Of a stretch of 36,675 nucleotides of DNA, positions 16,818-25,577 are shown one piece after another. Under the pieces are notes generated by a model. That model had not been told where the DNA came from. It ran no database searches and was given only the letters and a program-made list of their open reading frames with translations. Made by a program: the position numbers and the translations under genes. Each line of letters begins with the position of its first letter. Position 1 is the stretch's first letter. The DNA lies in assembly GCA_905211645.1 (NCBI GenBank), contig CAJMBK010000009.1:1-36675 (forward strand), given 5' to 3'. The stretch comes from an uncultured Caryophanales bacterium (GTDB lineage: Bacteria; Bacillota_I; Bacilli_A; RFN20; CAG-288).

Positions 16818-17085
16818 AAGGAAATTTAGCATATGACTCCCCCTAAATATGTTCATACTCTTAATAGAGTAGAAATTTCATCCCAAGATATTTCTCAAGC
16901 AGGTATATAAAGCTGCAGCTTTTAAGTTGATAATTTAAATAATTTGACGAGTCTGAAAAAGACACAATTTTTGTGTTAAAACGAAAGGAGATAAATATGA
17001 AAAAACAAGTTTTAACATCTTGCGGAATTCTACCTGCATTATTATTAGTACAACCTAGAATTAGACAATATTTTACATACGATTA
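16818..17085 (+). repeat. Near-identical 5' block, copy 1 (leader and first 29 codons)
   Basis: This 268-nt block matches 19218-19485, exactly 2400 nt downstream, with two differences (C16839 against T19239, T16865 against A19265). It spans the untranslated leader, the AAAGGAG ribosome binding site and the first 29 codons or so of the cassette's first gene. The leader holds inverted repeats: TACTCT/AGAGTA (16856-16871, one of the two substitutions falls in its loop), AAGCTGCAGCTT (16910-16921) and ACACAA/TTGTGT (16962-16976) just before the ribosome binding site. Beyond 17085 the copies diverge abruptly. Confidence 0.95.
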
Positions 17086-17833
17086 TATTAGAGAAAAAAC
17101 TGTTGAAGTAAATCAATTTTGGCAAGCACCTGAAGTTAGATATAACACAAATTTACTAACTGAAAGTGAATTTAAAATTTTGCATACATCCGCTTCAAAG
17201 AAAGTGTTACGTGATAGTATTAATTTTTATAGTGATTATCCAGATTTAAGTTCACCTAAACAAGATTTTATATCCGATATTTATGTTGGATCTTTTCAAC
17301 CATCGGAATTAATTTATTCATTAGAATATACTGGTATTAATTTCGCACCAGATGAAATCACAAAAACTTACAGTGTAACTGTTGAGCATATGCAAAGCTT
17401 TTCATACGCAACCGAAATTAGCTTGGAAGCATCTGTAGAAACTTTTGTTGCTGATGTCTCAACCTCGTTAACAATAGGCTTTAATGTTACTGAAGAACAA
17501 AGAATCGCTGGTACAGTAGAACTTTCGGCTACAGCTCATAGACTTGATGGCTACCCATATATGACACTAGTATATGCAAAATATTATCTTCCAGTAACTA
17601 TCCAAATGTATAAAGAGCTTGCTCCAGCATCTTACATTTATTTCAAAGATTTTAGATTATTCTTAGTAGGTATAACAATGCATGTTGGATATGCAGTTGG
17701 TCCATTTGATACTTTATATTTTGAATATGGAAATGAACTGGTTCCTGCAGAGGAATTTTATAAAGAAATATATGATATGACAGAATTTTCAACAGGTCAA
17801 ATTGAAAAGATTAACGAAAGTGTAATTATCTAA
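16997..17833 (+). CDS. Exported beta-rich protein, aerolysin-like pattern, cassette 1
   Basis: A 278-residue protein. ATG 16997 lies 6 nt after AAAGGAG; an in-frame GTG at 16973 lies upstream of the ribosome binding site and is unlikely. The N-terminus MKKQVLTSCGILPALLLVQP is basic then hydrophobic, an atypical export signal or anchor with a cysteine at position 9. The body is rich in alternating Ser/Thr/Val/aromatic strands, above all residues about 110-190, followed by PVTIQMYKELAPASYIYF. This amphipathic pattern resembles the insertion and stem strands of aerolysin/ETX-MTX2 pore-forming toxins. I know no family for it, and the toxin idea is inference. Its paralogue is at 19397-20236. An FtsX-like membrane gene follows after 13 nt. 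Confidence 0.8.
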   Translation: MKKQVLTSCGILPALLLVQPRIRQYFTYDYIREKTVEVNQFWQAPEVRYNTNLLTESEFKILHTSASKKVLRDSINFYSDYPDLSSPKQDFISDIYVGSFQPSELIYSLEYTGINFAPDEITKTYSVTVEHMQSFSYATEISLEASVETFVADVSTSLTIGFNVTEEQRIAGTVELSATAHRLDGYPYMTLVYAKYYLPVTIQMYKELAPASYIYFKDFRLFLVGITMHVGYAVGPFDTLYFEYGNELVPAEEFYKEIYDMTEFSTGQIEKINESVII

Positions 17834-17846
17834 ATAGGAGGCTATT

Positions 17847-19190
17847 ATGAAAAAACTTATATTTCTACCCCTAACAACTCTAGTTGTTGGAGTTGCTGTT
17901 GCTGCTTTATCTTCGCCAATATTTTTAAGCACCAATCCTTCAAACCAACTAGTTGTTAAAAATTATAATGTTGCATCAGGTCTCAGAATCCAATCGAAAT
18001 ACGATGGAACTGATTTCACTTATACTTTAGATGACACCGAACTTAAAGCTGCCTATGCTACAAGATATAATGGGCAAAGCAGTGTTTACCAATACACTAA
18101 AAGTACAAATTTCAGGAATAATCCAAAAGTTATCATTAACAGCATTACCAATGAGGGTATTGAAGTAACTCCACAATTTTATAACATCCGCGAAGTTAAT
18201 TTCAAAAGTGGTAAATTCCCACGTGAATTTTTTGATTTAGCAATTAGCGAAGATTTAATTCAGTATACAAAAGATGACACAATTGGAATAATTGATGAAA
18301 ATGGAGTAATAATGACATTCAATGTAGTTGGAATTGCAAAGGGAACAAAAACGGTAATATTTTCAAATCAATATTACAATTATGGAAATCTCTACATTAA
18401 TCCATACGTCAGATATAAAATAGATCGTAAGTATTTAAGTTTCGAATTCTACCCATATGAAAATTCACCTTCCGAAGTCTTACCAGGTGAAGAATCTACT
18501 AATCTAGGTATTGAAGAAGTAAGTAGAATTTACGATCCTAATACTGTATTAGAACTACCATCTGATTATTTTAACGGTAATGAATACGAAAAAATTTCTG
18601 TTCTTTATTCAATGAGATCTGAACCTGACGGTAAAATATATAAAACTGAGTATGTAGATATTGACAAAATAGTCTATGATGAAGATGTCGAAAAACCTAC
18701 ATTATTGTTATCTCCTGATACAGAACAGTCAATTATGTCCAATGATATTTGGGCACCTAATGATGCCTTGTTAATCTATGATAATATTGATGATTATGAA
18801 GCGGATAAGAACTACTTATTGAAAAATGGTTATGATGTAAGAGAAGTTCCAATCGAAGGGACTTACTATACAACTAATACCGTCGCTTTAAGTCTTTCTA
18901 CGTTGTTATTCTTACTTTACATAGTTGCAATTTCATATTATCTATCTTTCGGTTATTTAAAAGAAAGTGGTAAACTCGCAAGATTGTTAACAATTGGAAT
19001 CACTTCGGTTATAACAATAGCCTTATTTACTTACATTCTTTTAATCACACCTATTGCTGCACCAGTAAATACAACAATCACTTTAGTTTTTGGTATTGCA
19101 TCACTATTAGTGTTAGCATCTGCTGCTATTGTTGTTGCATTAAAGAAAAATAAAAAAGTTGAAGAAAAAACTGATGCTTCAGAAAACTGA
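17847..19190 (+). CDS. FtsX/MacB-topology membrane protein, cassette 1
   Basis: A 447-residue membrane protein; ATG 17847 follows AGGAGG. It has one N-terminal TM segment (about 4-24), a large extracytoplasmic domain (about 25-340) and three C-terminal TM segments (about 345-370, 380-400 and 409-432), ending in a lysine-rich tail. This is the topology of FtsX/MacB-type permeases. The segment SGKFPREFFDLAISEDL followed by FNVVGIAKGTKTV resembles the MacB periplasmic core. No ABC ATPase gene lies in the window beside it, which such permeases normally need. It may be an orphan scaffold or receptor, or use an ATPase encoded elsewhere. Its partner is probably the upstream exported protein. The gene ends with TGA. 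Confidence 0.8.
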   Translation: MKKLIFLPLTTLVVGVAVAALSSPIFLSTNPSNQLVVKNYNVASGLRIQSKYDGTDFTYTLDDTELKAAYATRYNGQSSVYQYTKSTNFRNNPKVIINSITNEGIEVTPQFYNIREVNFKSGKFPREFFDLAISEDLIQYTKDDTIGIIDENGVIMTFNVVGIAKGTKTVIFSNQYYNYGNLYINPYVRYKIDRKYLSFEFYPYENSPSEVLPGEESTNLGIEEVSRIYDPNTVLELPSDYFNGNEYEKISVLYSMRSEPDGKIYKTEYVDIDKIVYDEDVEKPTLLLSPDTEQSIMSNDIWAPNDALLIYDNIDDYEADKNYLLKNGYDVREVPIEGTYYTTNTVALSLSTLLFLLYIVAISYYLSFGYLKESGKLARLLTIGITSVITIALFTYILLITPIAAPVNTTITLVFGIASLLVLASAAIVVALKKNKKVEEKTDASEN

Positions 19191-19217
19191 AATAATACAT
19201 AGATTTTAATTAATAAA

Positions 19218-19485
19218 AAGGAAATTTAGCATATGACTTCCCCTAAATATGTTCATACTCTTAAAAGAGTAGAAATTTCATCCCAAGATATTTCTCAAGC
19301 AGGTATATAAAGCTGCAGCTTTTAAGTTGATAATTTAAATAATTTGACGAGTCTGAAAAAGACACAATTTTTGTGTTAAAACGAAAGGAGATAAATATGA
19401 AAAAACAAGTTTTAACATCTTGCGGAATTCTACCTGCATTATTATTAGTACAACCTAGAATTAGACAATATTTTACATACGATTA
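19218..19485 (+). repeat. Near-identical 5' block, copy 2
   Basis: The second copy of the block at 16818-17085, two substitutions apart. It begins 27 nt after the stop of the first FtsX-like gene. The -35/-10 pair of copy 1 is not duplicated, so this copy is probably transcribed by read-through and then acts as an intercistronic leader. Confidence 0.95.
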
Positions 19486-20236
19486 CCTCACTGAAAAAAC
19501 AGTTGAAGTTGACCAATTTTGGGAAGCACCTGAAGTTCTATATAATACAGATATATTAACGGAAGGAGAATTTAATTTCTTACATAGAACAGCTTCTAAA
19601 AAAGTCGAAAGAGTAACTTCTCATTTCTATTCTGATTATCCAAATAAAACCTCTAAAAAAGACTTTGTTTCCGATGTATATGCTGCATCACTTTCTCCAT
19701 CGACATTTATTTACACATCGGAAAGTATTACTGATCCAAAACAAATAAACGAAGATGGCTATAATGTTACCCTTACCGAATCATTTGAATCAAGTGTTAG
19801 TTTCGGTATGACTGTAAACTTCAACCTTGAAAGAAAATTAGAAATCTTTTTTGCCTCAATAACTGAAGCTTTTGGAATATTGTTTAATGTAACTACGGAA
19901 ATGCGAGAAGGAAAGTCAATAACTATAAGTTACTCATTCCCATATAACAAAGATTATCCATACATTACTTTATATAAGACGCAAATTTATACACCAATTA
20001 CATTACAAATATACAAGCCACTTGCACCAGCATCATATATCTACTATAAAGATTTTAAACTCTATTTAACCTCATATGTAATTCAAGCGGCTTACTCAAA
20101 AGGACCATTTGACGAAGAAAAATACTTTGTTTACGGCGATACATTAGTTCCTTCAAGCACATACTATGATGACATCTATGGAATGATGGAAATGAGTCAA
20201 TCCAAGATTGATTTGATTAATTCTGAAGGAGATTAA
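19397..20236 (+). CDS. Exported beta-rich protein, aerolysin-like pattern, cassette 2
   Basis: A 279-residue paralogue of the 16997-17833 product, with the same ATG context. The first 29 or so residues are identical; then identity drops. Shared islands remain: TVEV-QFW-APEV, FYSDYP, the block around APASYIYYKDFKLYL and a GPFD turn near the C-terminus. The middle (about 110-190) differs most, with a glutamate- and serine-rich VTLTESFESSVSFGM and the longer strand region FASITEAFGILFNVTTE. The divergence is greatest in the region that would form the pore stem if this is an aerolysin-like protein. Its last codons contain GAAGGAG, the ribosome binding site of the next gene, so translation is coupled. 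Confidence 0.8.
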   Translation: MKKQVLTSCGILPALLLVQPRIRQYFTYDYLTEKTVEVDQFWEAPEVLYNTDILTEGEFNFLHRTASKKVERVTSHFYSDYPNKTSKKDFVSDVYAASLSPSTFIYTSESITDPKQINEDGYNVTLTESFESSVSFGMTVNFNLERKLEIFFASITEAFGILFNVTTEMREGKSITISYSFPYNKDYPYITLYKTQIYTPITLQIYKPLAPASYIYYKDFKLYLTSYVIQAAYSKGPFDEEKYFVYGDTLVPSSTYYDDIYGMMEMSQSKIDLINSEGD

Positions 20237-20241
20237 TAATT

Positions 20242-21558
20242 ATGCTTAAATTATTTTTATTACCACTAGCGACAATCGCTTTAGGTTCCTTTGTTGGGGG
20301 GCTTTCATCGCCTAGTTTCTTGCAGAAATATCCTGCAAACCAACTTGTAATAACGAATAAGCCTAAAGAAACAGCTTCTGAGCACATTAAAAAATCTGTT
20401 GATGGAGAAAAAGTACAATATTCTGTTTTCGACATTAATGTTAACGCAGATTATGTTGCAGCTTACACTGATGTACACATAACTCCAAATAGTCTTTCCA
20501 ATCAACTTAAAACCTCAACCAAAAAGACTATTACTCCTGTTGCCTACAACATAAATAAAAACAAAATCATAAGTGGAAGAATGCCAACAAACTATTTTGA
20601 ATGTGCAGTATCTTCCGATTTACTTCCAAAATATGATTTTCCAGTAGAGGATCCATATTTAAGTGTTGATACAATTTCATTTATAGGCTTTGGGTTTAAC
20701 ATAACAGGCGTCATAGATGGCACAAACACTATTATGTTTTCTAACGCTTTCTACAATTTCGGCGACTACTATTACAATAGCACTATCAAGCTGATGATTG
20801 ATTTTGGCTACTATGATTTCACTCTTTATCCAGATGGAAGTGAAACTGATGGAGAAAAAATTCAACTTACGTCAAGTCAAATTGATAATTCCATTCCAGT
20901 AGGATGTAACGATACTAGCGTTTTATACCTTCCAGAATCATATGAAAACGTCAATGTAAAACCTGTTATTAAATACAAAGACACCGTATTAGTCAGTGAA
21001 GAAAAAGGTGAAGAATTCTACATTGATAATTTTAAAGTTATGTATGGATCCGACACTATTAAATTAGGATTATCTCCTGAGGAAGCAAATAGAATTCTTT
21101 CCAGATCTCCTAATGCACCTTACGATAAAACTCTTTTAGTTTACAGTGATAAGGATGATATGGTTAAAGATAAAAAGCTTCTTCAAGAAAATAAATTTGA
21201 AGTTGAAGAAGTTCCAGTTGATGGTACTTACGTCGGAACTGATACTCTTGCAGTAACTTTATCCACACTTCTATACACAATCTACAATATCGGTCTTGCA
21301 TGTTACTTATCTCTTGAAAACACAGCAAAAACTTCAAAATTTGCCCAATTAGCAATTGGAATAGTTTCATTTATTGTCAACTTAGTACTCTTCCCATGTA
21401 TTTTGTTTATCGGCGGCCCAATGTATGGTATTCAACTTATCATCACATCAATTGCCTTTAGTTTATCAACGATTGCTTCAGTAACTGCTTTAACTCTTAT
21501 TCTATTTAAGAAGAAAGCAAAAGAGAAAGAAGTGGACAAACAATTATCAATTAGTTAA
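20242..21558 (+). CDS. FtsX/MacB-topology membrane protein, cassette 2
   Basis: A 438-residue paralogue of the 17847-19190 product. It has an N-terminal TM segment (LFLLPLATIALGSFVGG), an extracytoplasmic domain containing SGRMPTNYFECAVSSDLL and FGFNITGVIDGTNTIMF, and three C-terminal TM segments. The DKTLLVYSDKDDM and EEVPVDGTYVGTDTLAVTLS stretches line up with the cassette 1 protein just before the membrane segments. It begins 5 nt after the exported gene. A strong terminator at 21570 ends the transcript. As in cassette 1, no ATPase is encoded nearby. Confidence 0.8.
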   Translation: MLKLFLLPLATIALGSFVGGLSSPSFLQKYPANQLVITNKPKETASEHIKKSVDGEKVQYSVFDINVNADYVAAYTDVHITPNSLSNQLKTSTKKTITPVAYNINKNKIISGRMPTNYFECAVSSDLLPKYDFPVEDPYLSVDTISFIGFGFNITGVIDGTNTIMFSNAFYNFGDYYYNSTIKLMIDFGYYDFTLYPDGSETDGEKIQLTSSQIDNSIPVGCNDTSVLYLPESYENVNVKPVIKYKDTVLVSEEKGEEFYIDNFKVMYGSDTIKLGLSPEEANRILSRSPNAPYDKTLLVYSDKDDMVKDKKLLQENKFEVEEVPVDGTYVGTDTLAVTLSTLLYTIYNIGLACYLSLENTAKTSKFAQLAIGIVSFIVNLVLFPCILFIGGPMYGIQLIITSIAFSLSTIASVTALTLILFKKKAKEKEVDKQLSIS

Positions 21559-21569
21559 ATAATGTAACT

Positions 21570-21615
21570 AAAATAACCAATTTTGTATATCAATATAAAA
21601 TTGGTTATTTTAATT
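21570..21615 (+). terminator. Terminator of the cassette operon
   Basis: AAAATAACCAATTTT (21570-21584) pairs perfectly with AAAATTGGTTATTTT (21597-21611), a 15-bp stem with a 12-nt loop, followed by further T/A sequence. It closes the two-cassette unit. Confidence 0.85.
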
Positions 21616-21683
21616 TATAAAAATCGTGGTTAAAACATTAATAAAAATGATTTCAAACCCCAACATTCCACTAACCAAAGCTT

Positions 21684-21712
21684 ATGACAAACAATAAAAA
21701 CTTGTATATAAA
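21684..21712 (+). promoter_or_regulatory. Promoter of rpmE
   Basis: ATGACA (21684-21689), a 17-nt spacer and TATAAA (21707-21712), each one base from consensus, lie about 55 nt upstream of the rpmE start. Confidence 0.6.
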
Positions 21713-21766
21713 ATATAAAAAGTATAAAATTTAAAAGCTTTGAAATATTCATAGGAGGAATATGTC

Positions 21767-21979
21767 ATGAAAAAAGGTATACATCCAGAATATCATCGTA
21801 CTAAAGTTACATGCTTATCTTGCGGTAATACTTTCGAAACAGGTTCAACTGCTAAAGACATCAAAGTTGATACATGTTCTAAGTGCCACTCTTTCTACAC
21901 TGGTAAAATCGGTTTCTCATCCAACGCAGGTAGTAGAGTTGATAAGTTCAACAAGAGAAAAGAAAAAGCTGCTAAATAA
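21767..21979 (+). CDS. rpmE: 50S ribosomal protein L31, zinc-binding type
   Basis: A 70-residue ribosomal protein of the large subunit. ATG 21767 follows AGGAGG. It begins MKKGIHPEYH and has two cysteine pairs (C-LS-C and C-SK-C), the zinc-carrying C+ form of L31, which in Bacilli can be replaced by a Cys-less paralogue under zinc starvation. It has its own promoter and a strong terminator, so it is a monocistronic unit. Confidence 0.97.
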   Translation: MKKGIHPEYHRTKVTCLSCGNTFETGSTAKDIKVDTCSKCHSFYTGKIGFSSNAGSRVDKFNKRKEKAAK

Positions 21980-22024
21980 TTATTTTTAGAGTTTAAAATT
22001 TGTAATTACAAGTATGATATATCC

Positions 22025-22049
22025 AGTGCCACGAAAGTGGCACTTTTTT
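22025..22049 (+). terminator. Rho-independent terminator of rpmE
   Basis: AGTGCCAC (22025-22032), a GAAA tetraloop, GTGGCACT (22037-22044) and a T-run: a textbook hairpin. Confidence 0.93.
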
Positions 22050-22093
22050 AATATAATATATACGCTTGTTTACTTAAATAAGGAGATTTTTGC

Positions 22094-23683
22094 ATGAAAA
22101 ATAAAAAATATTTCTATATTACAACACCAATTTACTATGCTTCTGGAAATCCACATATCGGTCATGCTTACGCAACAATTTCAGCTGACCTTATTGCAAG
22201 ATATAAAAGAGAAATCGGCAAGGATGTATTCTTTTTAACTGGTACTGATGAACACGGTGAAAAGATTCAAAAGAATGCTGAAAAAGCCGGTTTAACTCCT
22301 GAACAATTTGTTGATAACATGGCAAATACCTTCCAAAAACTTTGGAAAGATGTCGGTGTCTCCAACGACGACTTTATCAGAACCACTCAAGAAAGACACG
22401 TTAAAGTTGTTCAAGAAGTTTTCTCTAAGTTATTAGCAAATGGTGATATTTACAAAGGTACTTACAAAGGTTGGTACTGTACACCTTGCGAAGCTTTCTA
22501 CACCGACCAACAGTTGGATGAAAATCACTGCTGCCCTGAATGTCACAGAGAAGTTCATGAAGAAAGCCAAGAATGCTACTTCTTAAACTGCAAGAAATAC
22601 TTACCACAACTTTTAAAATTCTATGAAGAACATCCTGAATTTGTTCCAAATGGTAAATTGAAAGAGATGATTAAAACCTTCATCGAACCTGGCTTAGATG
22701 ATTTATGCATCACCAGAACTAACTTCACATGGGGTATTCCAGTTAAAGAAGATCCAAAACATGTTGTCTATGTTTGGATTGATGCTTTATTAAATTACAT
22801 CTCCGCATTAGGTTATCTTTCAGAAGATGATTCCAGATTTAAGAAATACTGGTCTGAAGATACAGAAATTCTTCAACTCGCAGGTAGAGAGATCAACAGA
22901 TTCCACTCCATCTACTGGCCTATATTGCTCTTTGCATTGAATTTAAGACTTCCTGATACAATCTTCATCCACGGTTTACTTGTTACAAAAGCTGGTACTA
23001 AATTAAGTAAGAGTTTAGGTAATGCCCCAAGTCCATATCCTATCATCGAAAGATTTGGTTTAGATTCACTTAGATATTACATCGGCAGTGAAAACTCACT
23101 TGCAAACGATGGCAACTTCACACCTAAACAATTCGTCGATAGAATCAACAACGACTTAGTTAATAACTATGGTAATTTAGTCAATCGTTCCATCAATATG
23201 ATTCATAAATATTTCAACGATGAATTACCAAATGTCACTGAGTTCAAGAATGAACACAGTAAAGAACTCATCAAGATCATCGATGAAAACATTGAAAAAT
23301 ACTGTGAAGCATTTGATAACTATGAAGCAAACGTTGCCTTTGCAGCAGCAATGACAATTATCGACGCAGCAAACAAATACATCGAAAAAACAACTCCTTG
23401 GACAGTTTCTAAAGAAGGTAACACCGAATTGCTCGCAGAGATTTTATACTCACTTGCTGAAGCCATTAGAGTTGGTTCAATCTTATTAAGACCTGCATTA
23501 ATCAATAAAGCAAATGAAGCTTTAGAGCAACTTAACGTTGATATAAATATTAGAAAATTTGATTCAATTCATAATCATAATTCAATCAAAGATCTTAAAG
23601 TCAACAAACCCGTTGCCTTATTCCCTCGCTTGGATTCTGAAAAGGAAATTGAATTCCTTTCTGATCTTATTCAGGTTAAATAG
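22094..23683 (+). CDS. metG: Methionyl-tRNA synthetase
   Basis: A class I synthetase that charges tRNA-Met, 529 residues. ATG 22094 follows AAGGAG. HIGH is at 21-24. A zinc knuckle with cysteines C129, C132, C146/C147 and C150 sits in the connective peptide. The KMSKS loop is KLSKS (303-307), a tolerated variant. The anticodon-binding helical domain is present. The C-terminal EMAP/Trbp111 domain found in many Bacilli is absent, giving the short form. It lies alone, with no strong terminator before the convergent GH2 gene. Confidence 0.96.
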   Translation: MKNKKYFYITTPIYYASGNPHIGHAYATISADLIARYKREIGKDVFFLTGTDEHGEKIQKNAEKAGLTPEQFVDNMANTFQKLWKDVGVSNDDFIRTTQERHVKVVQEVFSKLLANGDIYKGTYKGWYCTPCEAFYTDQQLDENHCCPECHREVHEESQECYFLNCKKYLPQLLKFYEEHPEFVPNGKLKEMIKTFIEPGLDDLCITRTNFTWGIPVKEDPKHVVYVWIDALLNYISALGYLSEDDSRFKKYWSEDTEILQLAGREINRFHSIYWPILLFALNLRLPDTIFIHGLLVTKAGTKLSKSLGNAPSPYPIIERFGLDSLRYYIGSENSLANDGNFTPKQFVDRINNDLVNNYGNLVNRSINMIHKYFNDELPNVTEFKNEHSKELIKIIDENIEKYCEAFDNYEANVAFAAAMTIIDAANKYIEKTTPWTVSKEGNTELLAEILYSLAEAIRVGSILLRPALINKANEALEQLNVDINIRKFDSIHNHNSIKDLKVNKPVALFPRLDSEKEIEFLSDLIQVK

Positions 23684-23820
23684 AATAAATCATAAACTTT
23701 GTTCTTGAGGTATTCTAAAGAATCCCCCCTTAGCTGTTATATATAACTTATCGTGACACGTACCAATAAAATAGTTTAGAGGTTCTATATGTCATCTTAA
23801 ACATCAAAAGTCTTATTAAT

Positions 23821-25575
23821 TTATTTGATACATTTCTTCAATGTTTCAATTAGTGTTCTATTTATATTAGCAATATCTTCAATTTCTCTTTCATCAAATT
23901 TAACTACTTCTCGATCATATGTTACAAATCCATTTAATTCCTCTTGGACATCACTTAATTCAGTATAAACTGAAGCTGATAATCCAGTTTTAATGGATGG
24001 TACTAGTTGATTGATAATTAAATTCATGTACTTAGACATAAACTCAGTGCTTGATTTCATCGATTTATAGCCAAATTTTTTGTCACTAAAGATATGCCCT
24101 GGAACTTCCAATTTATACCCACCAAACTCAGAGAGGACTAAGGCACGATTTTGATATGACTTTCTCATTGGATTCTTGTATTTCATGAAGTAGCAATGGA
24201 CAGATTTGACTTGAGAAACACCTTGATCATGCCAACCTGAAGCATGATCATAAATTCTTGTGTCATCTAGTTTTTTAAAATAATCGTACATTTTAACTGA
24301 ATCAAATTGTCCCCAACCTTCATTGAAAATAGTGTACAAAAATACTGAAGGATGATTGTAGAGTACATTAAGGATTCTTTCTGCTTCAATTACAAACATC
24401 TTTCTTCCTGAGTCATCTTTACGACCGAATTTTGAATAGTTTTTCTCAGTATCTTTGATGTAATGTTTGGTTACCATAGGAACATTGATAACGCTAAATT
24501 TATAGTTATTCCCTCCGTTAACAAAATCCTGCCAGACAATAATTCCTAGCTTATCACAGAGGTAATAATACATAGGTAATTCAAGTTTAATATGCTTTCT
24601 TACCATATTAAAACCAAGTCTTTTTATAAGATTTAAATCATTTTCATAATCCTTATAACTTCTTGGCGTTAATAATCCATCGCCATAATATCCTTGGTCT
24701 AAAATTCCAACTTGATATATACTTTTGCCATTTAAAGCTAAACGGAAATATCCGCTTTTATCTTTAACAATTGAGCAGCTTCTAAAGCCGAAGTAAGAAG
24801 TAATTTCGTCTTCGTCAAATTTAACTTTAACAAAGTACAAATAAGGATCTTCCAAAGACCAATATCTTGGATTTTCCAAGATAATTGAGACTTCTTTATT
24901 TGTTTCAATCTTATAAACTTTGTTGTCAATTTCAATTGTGCATTTATCATTAGTATTTAAATTTGTCTTAACAGTAACAACTACTTTATTTTCAGAAACA
25001 ACAGGTTTAAACTTAACATCTTGAATATAATTTTCAAAAGTGCTTTCTATAAAAACAGGAAAATAAATGCCACTTTGTGGAGTGTACCAGATTTGCCCGT
25101 ACTCTTCTTTTTGCTTTCCATAAGCATACTTTGTTGATTTATCAGAATCATCTTCACAGATGACTGTAACAGTATTTTCACCAGTTTGGATAAACTCAGT
25201 AATTTCAAATGTGAAAGGTGAGAATCCTCCTTCGTGGAAACCTACTTTCTTGTTATTTATTAAAACCAAAGCTGTCTGATCTACAGCAAAAAAGTTTATA
25301 AAAACTCTACCTTTATTAAAACTTTCCTCGACATTAAGTTTTCTGCTATAAATAAGTTTTTCATCTCTTTTAAGTGTTCTATTAACGCCTGATAATTTGC
25401 TCTCTGGAGAAAAAGGAACAAGGATTTCTCCATCAAATTGCAAATTATCATAATCTAATGAAGCGTCCCTTTTACAGATTTTATAGTTCCAAACACCATT
25501 CAAATTTAGATAGGAATCTCTAACAAAATTAGGTCTTGGATACTCGGCTAATAGAATCTTATTTTCTTCTTGCAT
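23821..25575 (-). CDS. Glycoside hydrolase family 2 (beta-galactosidase/beta-glucuronidase type)
   Basis: A cytoplasmic exo-glycosidase of 584 residues; no signal peptide. I place the start at ATG 25575, 5 nt after AAGGAG; an in-frame GTG at 25581 overlaps the MFS stop but sits directly on the ribosome binding site. It has an N-terminal sugar-binding jelly roll (from YLNLNGVWNYKI), an Ig-like domain, and a TIM barrel with acid/base E419 in FNEGWG and nucleophile E483 in LSEFGG. The substrate cannot be fixed from motifs; galactosides or glucuronides are usual. It is cotranscribed with the preceding MFS transporter, so sugar import and cleavage are paired. The bulky C-terminal domains of LacZ are absent. 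Confidence 0.9.
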   Translation of the reverse strand: MQEENKILLAEYPRPNFVRDSYLNLNGVWNYKICKRDASLDYDNLQFDGEILVPFSPESKLSGVNRTLKRDEKLIYSRKLNVEESFNKGRVFINFFAVDQTALVLINNKKVGFHEGGFSPFTFEITEFIQTGENTVTVICEDDSDKSTKYAYGKQKEEYGQIWYTPQSGIYFPVFIESTFENYIQDVKFKPVVSENKVVVTVKTNLNTNDKCTIEIDNKVYKIETNKEVSIILENPRYWSLEDPYLYFVKVKFDEDEITSYFGFRSCSIVKDKSGYFRLALNGKSIYQVGILDQGYYGDGLLTPRSYKDYENDLNLIKRLGFNMVRKHIKLELPMYYYLCDKLGIIVWQDFVNGGNNYKFSVINVPMVTKHYIKDTEKNYSKFGRKDDSGRKMFVIEAERILNVLYNHPSVFLYTIFNEGWGQFDSVKMYDYFKKLDDTRIYDHASGWHDQGVSQVKSVHCYFMKYKNPMRKSYQNRALVLSEFGGYKLEVPGHIFSDKKFGYKSMKSSTEFMSKYMNLIINQLVPSIKTGLSASVYTELSDVQEELNGFVTYDREVVKFDEREIEDIANINRTLIETLKKCIK

Positions 25576-25577
25576 AA

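Noticed and set aside
16973..16996. GTG start for the cassette genes (eight extra residues)
   Set aside because: The extra codons include the AAAGGAG ribosome binding site that serves the ATG at 16997 (and 19397).
23684..23820. Terminator after metG
   Set aside because: Only an imperfect short stem near 23708-23726 without a T-tract is present.
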